Shown here piece by piece: positions 16,825-24,831 of a DNA stretch of 64,000 nt (position 1 is the stretch's first letter; each line of letters starts with the position of its first letter). The stretch lies in the NCBI GenBank assembly GCA_028532765.1, contig JAQQAR010000091.1:36663-100662 (forward strand), read 5' to 3'. The notes under the pieces were generated by a model. It made no database searches. It was not told where the DNA came from and worked only from the letters and a program-made list of their open reading frames with translations. The translations under genes were made by a program, and so were the position numbers. The DNA is from Sphaerochaetaceae bacterium. Its GTDB lineage: Bacteria; Spirochaetota; Spirochaetia; Sphaerochaetales; Sphaerochaetaceae.

Positions 16825-17172
16825 CTGTTCTTCTTCTTTTTCTCTTTTCTGCCAGAGTCTCTCGAGGGAATAGAAATCCCTAAGCTCACTGCTCATCAAG
16901 TGGATGATGATATCACCACAGTCGATCAACTCCCAACCATCACCTGCAGGCTTCTTGTGCCGGTTGGTCACTTCCAATCCCAGTTCATTCAAAGCACCCC
17001 AGAGTTCATGGGTTACACCACGTAGATGCCCCACACTGCTTACTGTTGCAATGATGAAGCAGTCTGCCCATGAGCACTCCTGCGTTACATCGAGGATGTT
17101 TACATCCTTACACTTATGATCTTCCAGAAACTGGCCAATAGTATTCGCATTGGCCTGTACCAAATCATTCAT
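16816..17172 (-). CDS. rsfS: Ribosomal silencing factor RsfS
   Basis: 118 residues, the usual size of RsfS/YbeB. It binds ribosomal protein L14 and stops the subunits joining during starvation. Family blocks are present: VNILDVTQECSWADCFIIATVSS (about 23-45), GDGWELIDCGDIIIHLM (about 77-93) and REFYxLERLW-like RDFYSLERLW. AGGAG lies nine bases before the ATG. It is the last gene of the rplU-to-rsfS cluster. The acidic tail (KREKEEEQEE) is longer than in many homologues. Confidence 0.93.
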   Translation of the reverse strand: MNDLVQANANTIGQFLEDHKCKDVNILDVTQECSWADCFIIATVSSVGHLRGVTHELWGALNELGLEVTNRHKKPAGDGWELIDCGDIIIHLMSSELRDFYSLERLWQKREKEEEQEE

Positions 17173-17207
17173 TCCTACAAACTCCTACGTTTCGTTCTTT
17201 ACACGTT

Positions 17208-17783
17208 TCATCGTGCAGTCTGCATCTGTTCAAGATACAGACCCATATGGCTTTTCAGTTGCTGCCAATCAACAACCATTTCTTCTTCCAGTACACTTCT
17301 CAAATCATATACACGAAATTGTTTCATCCGCTGCAACAACAAGAAGGGATCCAAGCCAGGACAGGTGGTGGAAAGTGTATCTGCCAAACCAGATTTCCTC
17401 AAGTAGGGAGCGCCTGCTTTCAGTGCTTCCAACCTTGCCTGCCCATCCACCTCCTCGCGCGTACGATCGGTAGTATCGACGACCAGTGTGGTCAGAAGTG
17501 ACCGAATTCTGGAGAGCTCCTCTCCTTGCCCTTCCACTACGATCAATGGATCCAATTCCCCTAGCTCCATCAACACCCTTGAGGGAGGGCTACCGCTCGT
17601 GTCAGCCTGGTTTTTAACCACCGACCAAGGCAAGATGACAAGGAACAGCGTTCCCTTATCCTCAAATGCAATCAAGGCCGCCTCATCCTCGAACAATCCA
17701 TAATATGCCTCGGATGAATCATGCGCACATCCAGCAAACAAGAGAACAACCAGGCTGAACAGAAGTGCCACTGTTCTTCTCAC
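17208..17783 (-). CDS. Lipoprotein of unknown function between yqeK and rsfS
   Basis: 191 residues from a GTG at 17783 that overlaps the yqeK stop as GTGA, with AGGAAGG upstream; a longer in-frame reading would run back into yqeK. The signal peptide (residues 2-17) ends in FAGC, giving lipidated Cys19. The mature part contains alternating strands and helices (GTLFLVILPWSVV, DPLIVVEGQGEELSRIRSLL, DPFLLLQRMKQFRVYDL). The same position in related genomes can hold LytR-type cell-wall proteins, but I see no LCP motif. Function unknown. Confidence 0.7.
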   Translation of the reverse strand: MRRTVALLFSLVVLLFAGCAHDSSEAYYGLFEDEAALIAFEDKGTLFLVILPWSVVKNQADTSGSPPSRVLMELGELDPLIVVEGQGEELSRIRSLLTTLVVDTTDRTREEVDGQARLEALKAGAPYLRKSGLADTLSTTCPGLDPFLLLQRMKQFRVYDLRSVLEEEMVVDWQQLKSHMGLYLEQMQTAR

Positions 17784-18364
17784 AGTTTTCCACCTTCCTG
17801 GAGAAATTGAAGCAACTCCATCCCTGATTGGGTAAACGCCTTTCCCTTGGTAAGCAAATGTGCTCGCTCTGCTTCCAATATCCTGATGCATAAAGCCTCA
17901 AGGGTCGGCTCAGCTAGCAAGGATGCCCGCCTTTCATCATCCAGGTGCATCCTATTCGGTTCGATATAGTCAGAGATGTAGAGAAGCAAGCCCATTCTTC
18001 CCATGTATATGCTTCCGATTGTATGATAGCGAACAGCAATACAGAGTTGTTTGGAAAAGCCACGTTCCTGTAGCAGTGCTGCTCCTACTGGAGCGTGCAA
18101 CAGAACAGCGCAGCCCTTCTCCTCGCTCTCCAATGGCAGATGATGCTCATCAGCAAATTGGGTAAGCGACTTGGCATTCCAATCCCGAGCAATATCATGC
18201 ATCAAACCACATTGGTAGAGTTCCCTCTCATCAAAGGTCTCATGATATCTATGCTGAAGACGCACACAGGTTTCCCCTACAGCTACACTATGCTGGTATC
18301 GCTTTGCAGACAATGTTTCTGACAGTTCTTGCTCAAGTACGGTAGAGTCGAAATGACTCGACAT
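17780..18364 (-). CDS. yqeK: HD-domain Ap4A hydrolase YqeK
   Basis: 194 residues. Metal ligands of the HD fold are visible: His25 (QHSVAVGE), His56-Asp57 (LMHDIARDW), a His pair in LLHAPVGA, and AVRYHTIGS. YqeK enzymes symmetrically cleave diadenosine tetraphosphate. It starts 32 bases inside the 3' end of nadD, and GAGGT lies before the ATG, so the two are translated in step. The nadD-yqeK pairing is standard. Confidence 0.9.
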   Translation of the reverse strand: MSSHFDSTVLEQELSETLSAKRYQHSVAVGETCVRLQHRYHETFDERELYQCGLMHDIARDWNAKSLTQFADEHHLPLESEEKGCAVLLHAPVGAALLQERGFSKQLCIAVRYHTIGSIYMGRMGLLLYISDYIEPNRMHLDDERRASLLAEPTLEALCIRILEAERAHLLTKGKAFTQSGMELLQFLQEGGKL

Positions 18365-18971
18365 AGTGAGCTACCTCCTCAGGCATCAGCTGTGAAATAT
18401 GTTTTGGCAATGAATCCTTTTCTCCAAGTATCCCGGCTGCTTCCCGTATCTGGGTTGAACTATCTTCCACCCGGGGATTCTCGAGATACACAAGATCTGC
18501 GGCAAGATCATTGAAGGGAGCATTCTCCCCTTCCCGTCTGATGACTACAAAGGTCACCAACTCCTTGAGCTGCTCATAAGCATGCCACTTCTGGAGATCA
18601 CCGAGTAGATCATCACCCATGACCACTGCAAGCCGTCCCTTGATATTGTACTGGAGATACAGATGCTTGACGGTGTCATAGGTGTAGGATATTCCGCCAC
18701 GATTGATCTCACAATCATCGGCGATGAATTCCATCTCAGGGTCCTCAGGATAGAGCCCAGGATAAGCATCAAAACCCAAACGGAGCATCTCCATCCTGTG
18801 TTCTGCAGACGCTGGATTTGCATTTCGCTTGAAGTTGTTCCGAGCAACCGGGACAAAGATAAATCGTCTATATGCAGTGGAGGAAGCCACCGTATGTACC
18901 AAGTGCAGGTGACCAAGATGAACCGGGTCAAAACTGCCTCCCACGAGTGCCGTGGGTACTGCTTCTGCCAA
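18333..18971 (-). CDS. nadD: Nicotinate-nucleotide adenylyltransferase
   Basis: 212 residues. NadD joins nicotinate mononucleotide with ATP in NAD synthesis. The nucleotidyltransferase signature GGSFDPVHLGHL spans residues 11-22, and the second motif (SSTQIREA) is near the C-terminus. SYTYDTVKHL and MGDDLLGDLQKWH are typical family blocks. The start is a TTG with TAGGAGG five bases upstream, nine bases after the obgE stop. Confidence 0.93.
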   Translation of the reverse strand: MAEAVPTALVGGSFDPVHLGHLHLVHTVASSTAYRRFIFVPVARNNFKRNANPASAEHRMEMLRLGFDAYPGLYPEDPEMEFIADDCEINRGGISYTYDTVKHLYLQYNIKGRLAVVMGDDLLGDLQKWHAYEQLKELVTFVVIRREGENAPFNDLAADLVYLENPRVEDSSTQIREAAGILGEKDSLPKHISQLMPEEVAHYVESFRLYRT

Positions 18972-18980
18972 GGGTTCCTC

Positions 18981-20057
18981 CTAAAGCTCGTCTGGGTCCT
19001 CTGGGTAGTAAGCATCATGATCAACGGTGGCAGTAAATCCACCCTCATCAGCAGCAGATATATCCTTTGCCGATTCCTGCTTTTCCACCATCCGGATGAA
19101 TGCATGCTTGACCGAATCAACTCCTTGATCCAGATACACGCAGAGTCCGATTACCTCTTTGTCTGCATACTTCTGCTTCAACTCTTCCAGCCGTTCCCCT
19201 GTTCCAGGTTCATCAGTCTTTGTTCCGATGATTACCTGATGCTTGTTCAGCAGTTCGGGTTCGAACGCCTCCAGTTCCTTGCATAGTATATCATAGGCAT
19301 CAAGATATCGCTCATCACTCAAGTCAATGAGAAAGGCAAGTCCCTTGGTCCTACTGATGTGTCTGAGGAATTTGATTCCCATTCCAGAACCTTCACTGGC
19401 ACCTTCAATCAAACCAGGGATATCAGCCAATACAATATCATGTTCATCGTATCGCATCATACCCAACTGGGGAATCTTTGTGGTGAACGGGTAACCTGCC
19501 ACCTTGGTGCGGGCATTGGTCAGGATATTCAACAAGCTTGACTTTCCTGCATTGGGAAAGCCGACAAAGCCGATATCGGCAATGACAAGCAGCTCAACAC
19601 CAACGCGCATTTCCTCGCCCTTCTCACCCGGCTGGGCAAAACGGGGAGCTTGCCTGGTTGCAGTACGGAAGTGCCAATTGCCTTGGCCACCCCTGCCACC
19701 CTGGAGAAACACCCACCGCTCTTCGTCGGTCAGATCCTTGAGGATCTTACCAGTCTGGGCATCCTTGATCACAGTCCCGGGCGGAACCGGTATCTCAATA
19801 TCTGCACCATCACGTCCATAGCAGCGGTCTCCTTGGCCATTCCTTCCATTCTCCGCACGATAGGTACGGACCAATTTCAGATGGGCCAGGGTTCTCAGAT
19901 TATGTTTGACGACGAATACCACATCCCCACCACGGCCGCCGTCGCCGCCATCCGGGCCTCCCTTGGGAACATATTTTTCCCTTCGAAAGGATACACAACC
20001 GTTGCCCCCGTTTCCGGAGGCAACATCAAGATAGGTTTCGTCTGAAAATCCAAACAT
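18981..20057 (-). CDS. obgE: GTPase Obg/CgtA
   Basis: 358 residues. The Obg N-terminal domain with its glycine-rich loops (GNGGNGCVSFRREKYVPKGG) comes first, then the G domain: G1 GFPNAGKSS (about 165-173), G2 GYPFTT, G3 DIPGLIEGAS, G4-like GTKTDE. It binds the large ribosomal subunit and takes part in its assembly and stress control. A short acidic tail replaces the longer C-terminal domain of some homologues. The ribosome site is weak; it follows rpmA by 27 bases, as is usual for obg. Confidence 0.95.
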   Translation of the reverse strand: MFGFSDETYLDVASGNGGNGCVSFRREKYVPKGGPDGGDGGRGGDVVFVVKHNLRTLAHLKLVRTYRAENGRNGQGDRCYGRDGADIEIPVPPGTVIKDAQTGKILKDLTDEERWVFLQGGRGGQGNWHFRTATRQAPRFAQPGEKGEEMRVGVELLVIADIGFVGFPNAGKSSLLNILTNARTKVAGYPFTTKIPQLGMMRYDEHDIVLADIPGLIEGASEGSGMGIKFLRHISRTKGLAFLIDLSDERYLDAYDILCKELEAFEPELLNKHQVIIGTKTDEPGTGERLEELKQKYADKEVIGLCVYLDQGVDSVKHAFIRMVEKQESAKDISAADEGGFTATVDHDAYYPEDPDEL

Positions 20058-20084
20058 TATCTCGTTTACTTCTACTTTTTTAAC

Positions 20085-20336
20085 TTACTCAGTTACGATG
20101 CTGATGTACTTCCGGTTCTTCCGGCTGTGAAACAGCACGGTACCTTCAGCTTTTGCAAACAACGTATAATCGGAACCGAGGCCCACATTCTCACCAGGAT
20201 GGAACTTAGTCCCATGCTGACGAACAAGGATTTCTCCTGCCTTGACCAACTGTCCACCAAAGCGCTTCACACCCAGTCTCTGGGCATTGGAGTCGCGACC
20301 ATTGCGGGAACTACCGCCACCTTTCTTATGTGCCAT
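20085..20336 (-). CDS. rpmA: 50S ribosomal protein L27
   Basis: 83 residues. The N-terminus [15 protein letters not shown] is the mature form that reaches the peptidyl transferase centre; there is no extra leader to be cut off. GGAGGG lies upstream of the ATG. It sits 12 bases after rplU, with no room for the Prp protease gene found there in Firmicutes, which fits the absence of a leader. Confidence 0.97.
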   Translation of the reverse strand: MAHKKGGGSSRNGRDSNAQRLGVKRFGGQLVKAGEILVRQHGTKFHPGENVGLGSDYTLFAKAEGTVLFHSRKNRKYISIVTE

Positions 20337-20348
20337 CTTTCGCCCTCC

Positions 20349-20663
20349 TTATGCAATGATCTTGTCGATCGTGATCAGGGAGTACCGCTGGCGGTGACCC
20401 TGGGTTCTCGTATAGCCCTTTCGGCGCTTTTTCTTGAACACTCTGATCTTGTCACCCTTAATATGCTCGACGAGCGTTGCTTTCACAACGGCATCTGCTA
20501 CATAGGGGGTGCCAAACGTTGCATTGTTCTCATCCACAATGGCGAGAACGGTGGCATACTCAAGGGAGGAACCGGCCTCATTCTGGCTGATATAATCAAC
20601 CTGGACTGTCTCACCTTCGACGGCCTTGTACTGCTTTCCGAGAATCTCTACAAGTGCGTACAT
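20349..20663 (-). CDS. rplU: 50S ribosomal protein L21
   Basis: 104 residues starting MYALVEILGKQYK, the usual N-terminus. An in-frame ATG four codons earlier directly touches GAAGG, leaving no spacing, so the ATG at 20663 is the better start. The C-terminal block KVFKKKRRKGYTRTQGHRQ contacts 23S rRNA. It is the first gene of the rplU-rpmA-obgE-nadD-yqeK-lipoprotein-rsfS unit. Confidence 0.95.
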   Translation of the reverse strand: MYALVEILGKQYKAVEGETVQVDYISQNEAGSSLEYATVLAIVDENNATFGTPYVADAVVKATLVEHIKGDKIRVFKKKRRKGYTRTQGHRQRYSLITIDKIIA

Positions 20664-20699
20664 GTCGATATTCATCCTTCAATTTGATTTGTCTTGTCC

Positions 20700-20728
20700 C
20701 TTATACCAAAAATGGAAATCTGTTGCAA
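20700..20728 (-). promoter_or_regulatory. Promoter of the rplU-rsfS cluster
   Basis: On the - strand: TTGCAA, 17-base spacer, TATAAG. Transcription should begin near 20693, leaving a leader of about 30 bases before rplU. Confidence 0.7.
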
Positions 20729-20771
20729 CAACCTTTTTGATCTAATTGATTGAAAAACAAAGAAAAAGGCA

Positions 20772-20801
20772 TTGAAAACTTACCGACCGTTCGGTTATTA
20801 T
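20772..20801 (+). promoter_or_regulatory. tetR promoter with operator filling the spacer; leaderless
   Basis: TTGAAA (20772-20777) and TATTAT (20796-20801) flank an 18-base spacer. ACCGA-CCGT-TCGGT (20782-20795), an inverted repeat of the TetR-operator kind, occupies the last 14 bases of that spacer. The ATG follows the -10 box by five bases, so the transcript should lack a leader. Autorepression is likely. Confidence 0.65.
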
Positions 20802-20806
20802 GCAGT

Positions 20807-21379
20807 ATGCACACTACCAAAACGAAGCAACAACTTATACTTTCCCTGTTGGAATTGGGTTCAGAAAAAGGTCTCCTGGCGGTCTCGCTCAGCTCACTTG
20901 CAAAGCACAACAATATCAGCAAGGCTGCAATCTTCCACCACTTCCAGAGCAGGGAAGCATTGATTGCAGAGCTTTTCTCCTACTGCAATACACTTGCCTA
21001 CAAACAGAAGAGATCCATCAGCCTGGAAGGTAGTGCAAATGAGGTATTGAGCAGGGCAATGGCTCACTGGCACCATTTATATGAGGATGAGGTTATGCGT
21101 TCTTTCTACCGTATTATAGAGAGTGAGGCACTGACCCACGGGGAAGCAGCAAGCATCAAACGCACACTGGACGAGATGCTCATAGGCCAGAGCAGTATTC
21201 TCCTGGAGAGTCTAAGCAATAGTGGTAGGTTGGATATAGAGGATTTGGATCTTGCGATCCAGAGTTTCAGCAGCGTCGTCCAGCGTTTCCTCTATAGGAT
21301 ACTCCTGGACGACGATCCTGACATTGAGTGGGAAGAGGAACGGTTCATCAACCGTTTCTGCTCACTCTATAGTAAGTAG
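20807..21379 (+). CDS. TetR-family transcriptional regulator
   Basis: 190 residues from the ATG at 20807. The DNA-binding domain covers residues 1-55, with the helix-turn-helix around SLSSLAKHNNISKAAIFHHFQSREALI. The rest is an all-helical ligand domain with no clear family. There is no Shine-Dalgarno sequence; the promoter ends five bases upstream. An upstream in-frame TTG at 20750 would start before the promoter and is rejected. No obvious target gene adjoins it, so at least autoregulation through the operator in its promoter is expected. The ligand is unknown. Confidence 0.87.
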   Translation: MHTTKTKQQLILSLLELGSEKGLLAVSLSSLAKHNNISKAAIFHHFQSREALIAELFSYCNTLAYKQKRSISLEGSANEVLSRAMAHWHHLYEDEVMRSFYRIIESEALTHGEAASIKRTLDEMLIGQSSILLESLSNSGRLDIEDLDLAIQSFSSVVQRFLYRILLDDDPDIEWEEERFINRFCSLYSK

Positions 21380-21388
21380 GTAAAACCC

Positions 21389-23155
21389 TTACATCGAAGC
21401 GAGGAAGGGGACACCAATCAAACTGAAGGCATTCTTGATCACCTGCAAGACCATGCTTACCAGTTCGATACGGGAACGGACCAGCGAGCGGGAAGAAGCC
21501 TTCAGGACCGGATTGTCATGATACCAACGGCTGAACAACTTTGAGATATCATAGAGATAGCTACAAACAACCGAGGGATCATATGCACTGCCTGCCCTCT
21601 CAACAACTTCCTGATACCGTGCAAGCTGCTTGATAAGCTCCCGCTCATCAGGGAGGGTCAGCAAGCTGCTGTCGAAACTCATCTTATGGCAATCGGCAAA
21701 CTCTTCATCCTGATACTTCCTGAGCATGCTCGAGATTCTCGCACCCATGTACTGAAGGTAGGGCCCGGTATTCCCATTGAAAGAGATGGATTCAGCAGGA
21801 TTGAAGATCATATCCTTGGTCGGGGAGACTTGCAGCAGGTAGTAGTTCAGCGCACCGAGTGCGATGGCACTGCTGGTCTTGTCCACATCATCTACAAGGT
21901 CCTCACGCTCTTTCTCACGGATCTCGTTACGTGCAAGGGAAGTGAGGGTATCAACCAACTCATCGGCATCAACAACGGTTCCTTCACGGCTTTTCATCTT
22001 TCCATCAGGCAGATTTACCATGCCGTAGGAGAGGTGATGAAGATCATCAGCCCAGGAGTAACCCAGCGTCTGCAATACATAGAAGAGCACCATGAAGTGA
22101 TACCTCTGCTCGCTGGCAACCACATAGATCAAGGAATCGAAAGGCCAGTCCTTGTGTCGCATGATGGCTGTTCCCACGTCCTGGGTCATATATAAGCTGG
22201 TCCCATCCTTGCGCAGGAGCACTTTCTTGTCCAGTTTGATCGGCTCCAGGTCAACCCATACCGATCCGTCCTCCTCACGATAGAATACACCCTTTTCAAG
22301 ACCTTTGAGGATTTCATCCTTACCATACTTGTATGTCTCAGACTCATAGTAATAGGCATCAAAACTGATTCCCATCTTCTCATAGCTTTCAGCGAGGCCC
22401 TCGAGTGTCCATCCGTTCATTTTCTCCCAAAGTGCCATCACCTCAGGATCCCCACTCTCCCACTTCTGCAACATCTCCTGGGCTTGCCCCTCAGCAGAGG
22501 GATCCTCTTTTGCCCAAGAAGCAAACTTGACATAGTACTTACCAACGAGGTGGTCTCCCTTGATACCACTGGATTCGGGAGTCTCACCGCCTCCAAACTT
22601 CTGGTAAGCAAGCATTGACTTGCAAATATGCACCCCGCGGTTATTGATAAGGTTTACCTTGCGGACCTCGGCACCATTGGCCTTCAGTATAGCGGCAACA
22701 CTCTCTCCCAGGCTGTCATTACGCATATGGCCAAGATGGAGAGGTTTGTTGGTATTGGGACAACTGAACTCAATGGTAACCTTCTTGCCCTTGAGAGCCT
22801 CACTACTTCCGTAGCGCTCCTTCTCCTGTGCAATACGCTCTGAAAGAGCGGTTGCAACAGAACCCATGTCAATACGGACATTCAAGTAAGGTCCACTCAA
22901 GAGAATCTCACCAGAGGGACGATCATCAAGCTGTTCAATACGGGTCTTGAGTTCAGAGGCGAGCTTAGGGGGAGCAGTCCTCAGGACCTTTGCATAGGCA
23001 AAGAGTGGGAAAGCAAGATCACCAAGCTCAGGCTTCGGAGGACTCTGTACTGCCAATGCTGGCAATTCAGGGGCATCGCCCAACATCTCAGCAGCATAGA
23101 TGGACAACTGCTGCTCGATAAGATTCTTCCAAGTTTCACGTACCGCTTCTAGCAT
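21389..23155 (-). CDS. argS: Arginyl-tRNA synthetase
   Basis: 588 residues. It charges tRNA-Arg in the cytoplasm. The N-terminal Arg-tRNA-synthetase domain is followed by the class I HIGH motif as NKPLHLGHMRND (about 136-147) and a KMSKS-equivalent KMKSREG; GNTGPYLQYMGARI and the C-terminal DALR anticodon-binding domain end the protein. AAGGA lies eight bases before the ATG. It has its own promoter (23184-23213) inside the 3' end of birA and converges with tetR. Confidence 0.96.
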   Translation of the reverse strand: MLEAVRETWKNLIEQQLSIYAAEMLGDAPELPALAVQSPPKPELGDLAFPLFAYAKVLRTAPPKLASELKTRIEQLDDRPSGEILLSGPYLNVRIDMGSVATALSERIAQEKERYGSSEALKGKKVTIEFSCPNTNKPLHLGHMRNDSLGESVAAILKANGAEVRKVNLINNRGVHICKSMLAYQKFGGGETPESSGIKGDHLVGKYYVKFASWAKEDPSAEGQAQEMLQKWESGDPEVMALWEKMNGWTLEGLAESYEKMGISFDAYYYESETYKYGKDEILKGLEKGVFYREEDGSVWVDLEPIKLDKKVLLRKDGTSLYMTQDVGTAIMRHKDWPFDSLIYVVASEQRYHFMVLFYVLQTLGYSWADDLHHLSYGMVNLPDGKMKSREGTVVDADELVDTLTSLARNEIREKEREDLVDDVDKTSSAIALGALNYYLLQVSPTKDMIFNPAESISFNGNTGPYLQYMGARISSMLRKYQDEEFADCHKMSFDSSLLTLPDERELIKQLARYQEVVERAGSAYDPSVVCSYLYDISKLFSRWYHDNPVLKASSRSLVRSRIELVSMVLQVIKNAFSLIGVPFLASM

Positions 23156-23183
23156 TATTTCATTCCTTTATTTGTAGCTAATG

Positions 23184-23213
23184 ACTATACAACAAACCAA
23201 AGTCAGACTTCAA
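23184..23213 (-). promoter_or_regulatory. Promoter of argS
   Basis: On the - strand: TTGAAG, 18-base spacer, TATAGT, partly within the last codons of birA. About 20-25 bases of leader precede argS. Confidence 0.6.
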
Positions 23214-24165
23214 GGTGGATGCTGACTTCCCCGCTGGAGAGAACCTTTCTCTCCCCATATTCATTCTCAACCACCAGATGAGCTTCGTCATCGATTGCAA
23301 TGGCTCTGGCCATATACTCCTCAGATCCTGCATGCACGCGCACCTCATGTCCTATCACCAAAGATCTATCGCGGTATGCAGAGAGGAAGGGGCGACCAGA
23401 TAAGGTAGCCAAGGAATCCTCCAGCTTTTTTACCATGCATGCAATAAGAGCATCCACAGAGAAGCCAGTGGGAAGAGAATCCTCTCCATCATAAAGAGAG
23501 GTGGCTATTGTCTTGAGTGAATCCTCGAATGCTTCCCGTTTGGTGAACAGGTTAATGCCGATACCCACCACCACTGCAGTGAGTCGTCCACTCTCTACTC
23601 CCAGCACCCCTTCAGTAAGGATACCGCAGACTTTTCGGTTCTGATAGAACAGATCATTGACCCATTTGATCTGGCAGTACTTCCCACACATCTCCTCGAT
23701 GGCCTCACTGACAGCCACGGCAGCTGCACTGGTAATCAGGGAGGCATCAGATAGTGGAAATACTGCAGGAAAGAGGAGGCTGAGGTAGAGACCTCCCTGC
23801 GGGCTGTAGAAGCTCCTTGAGAGCCTTCCCCTCCCCTCGCTCTGATGACAGGCAAGAACCAAGGCTTTTCTGGATTTCAATGTTTTTGCATATCGATTGG
23901 TTGAGTCAATTGAATCGAATAGATGAAGCTCCCAGGAAGGAAGAAGGGCCTGTAGACGTTCCTTGGAATATAAAAGGGTGGAAGTGAGCAAGCGATATCC
24001 TCGGTTTGGAATTCCCTCGATTACATGACCTTGGTTACGTAAGGTTTCCATAGCTTTCCAAACAGCCGTACGGCTTACACCCATCTCGTCAGCAAGTTGT
24101 TGACCACTCTGGTGACGATCCCGATTGGAAGAAAGAATGTGTAGCAATGTTTGGGCATGATTCAT
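23203..24165 (-). CDS. birA: Bifunctional biotin-protein ligase / biotin operon repressor
   Basis: 320 residues from the ATG at 24165. An N-terminal winged helix-turn-helix (SGQQLADEMGVSRTAVWKAMETLRNQGH, about residues 19-46) precedes the ligase domain with the biotin loop (SEGRGRLSRSFYSPQGGLYLSLLF), KWVNDLF and GVLTEG-like GILTEG. The C-terminal SH3-like domain is also present. It attaches biotin to carboxylases and, as biotinyl-AMP complex, represses transcription. The ATG lacks a Shine-Dalgarno sequence and follows the -10 box by seven bases. Divergent from bioY with a shared operator. Confidence 0.93.
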   Translation of the reverse strand: MNHAQTLLHILSSNRDRHQSGQQLADEMGVSRTAVWKAMETLRNQGHVIEGIPNRGYRLLTSTLLYSKERLQALLPSWELHLFDSIDSTNRYAKTLKSRKALVLACHQSEGRGRLSRSFYSPQGGLYLSLLFPAVFPLSDASLITSAAAVAVSEAIEEMCGKYCQIKWVNDLFYQNRKVCGILTEGVLGVESGRLTAVVVGIGINLFTKREAFEDSLKTIATSLYDGEDSLPTGFSVDALIACMVKKLEDSLATLSGRPFLSAYRDRSLVIGHEVRVHAGSEEYMARAIAIDDEAHLVVENEYGERKVLSSGEVSIHLEV

Positions 24166-24172
24166 GCGACCG

Positions 24173-24201
24173 ATGGTAGTGTGCACTTCTTCAATTGTCA
24201 A
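24173..24201 (-). promoter_or_regulatory. Promoter of birA, apparently leaderless
   Basis: On the - strand: TTGACA, 17-base spacer, TACCAT, then seven bases and the ATG. The -35 box overlaps the left half of the BirA operator. Confidence 0.65.
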
Positions 24202-24221
24202 CCTGTTTGCTGTTTACAATT
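24193..24221. promoter_or_regulatory. BirA operator between birA and bioY
   Basis: AATTGTCAAC (24193-24202), nine bases, GTTTACAATT (24212-24221): ten-base inverted arms with one mismatch, matching the TTGTAAAC/GTTTACAA half-sites of BirA operators. The usual gap between half-sites is 14-16 bases, so this spacing is unusually short. Each half contains the -35 box of one divergent promoter. Confidence 0.72.
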
Positions 24222-24242
24222 AAAAACGTGCTGTGCTACGCT
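24213..24242 (+). promoter_or_regulatory. Promoter of bioY, apparently leaderless
   Basis: TTTACA (24213-24218), 18-base spacer, TACGCT (24237-24242), then six C and the ATG at 24249. The -35 box is the right half of the BirA operator. Confidence 0.55.
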
Positions 24243-24248
24243 CCCCCC

Positions 24249-24791
24249 ATGCAACAAAAACGATTACTGCTTACCTCTCTCTTTAGTGCCTTGATCATCG
24301 TTGGAGCTTATCTCAGGTTCCCTCTTCCTCCTGTCCCCATCACCCTGCAGACACTCTTTGTTCTGCTCGCAGGATTTCTCGGTGGGCCGGCCGTCGGTCT
24401 GGGCAGCACGGCAATTTACCTGCTGCTGGGAGCGATTGGTTTACCGGTATTCAGTAGTGGTGGCGGCTTGGGAGTCCTCCTTGGCCCCACTGGGGGATTT
24501 CTCTTCGGGTTGCTTCCTGCCTCCTTTCTCGCAGGTCTTGCCGGCAACTACCGCAGAAAGGACGAGTACCCAGGAAGATTCAGATTGGTATGCATTCTCC
24601 TTGGCCTTGGGGCTACAATGGTAATCTATCTTGCAGGAGTCCCTTACCTGAAAGTTGTGGGAAACCTCTCCTGGAAGGTAGCACTGCAGGCAGGTATGCT
24701 TCCTTTCATTCTTGGTGATCTATTGAAATTGGCCATTGCCACACATCTGGCGGGCACCTTACATACAAGGATTGCACAGTTCCTAGGCTAA
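24249..24791 (+). CDS. bioY: Biotin transporter BioY
   Basis: 180 residues. The start MQQKRLLLTSLFSALIIVGAYL is typical, and six membrane segments follow. LPPVPITLQTLFVLLAGFLGG and LLLGAIGLPVFSSGGG with FGPTGGF-like LGPTGGFLFG are BioY signatures. It is the S-component of a biotin ECF importer. No BioM/BioN energising genes adjoin it, so it must use shared ECF components or act alone. The divergent birA and its operator indicate repression when biotin is plentiful. No ribosome site precedes the ATG. Confidence 0.93.
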   Translation: MQQKRLLLTSLFSALIIVGAYLRFPLPPVPITLQTLFVLLAGFLGGPAVGLGSTAIYLLLGAIGLPVFSSGGGLGVLLGPTGGFLFGLLPASFLAGLAGNYRRKDEYPGRFRLVCILLGLGATMVIYLAGVPYLKVVGNLSWKVALQAGMLPFILGDLLKLAIATHLAGTLHTRIAQFLG

Positions 24792-24795
24792 GTGC

Positions 24796-24825
24796 TTGCA
24801 TAAAAGCCTACAAGAACCGTATGGT
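24796..24825 (+). promoter_or_regulatory. Promoter of cysE, apparently leaderless
   Basis: TTGCAT (24796-24801), 18-base spacer, TATGGT (24820-24825), then six bases and the ATG at 24832. Confidence 0.55.
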
Positions 24826-24831
24826 AGCTGT

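Noticed and set aside
20750..20806. N-terminal extension of the TetR protein
   Set aside because: The codons would lie within the promoter and operator.
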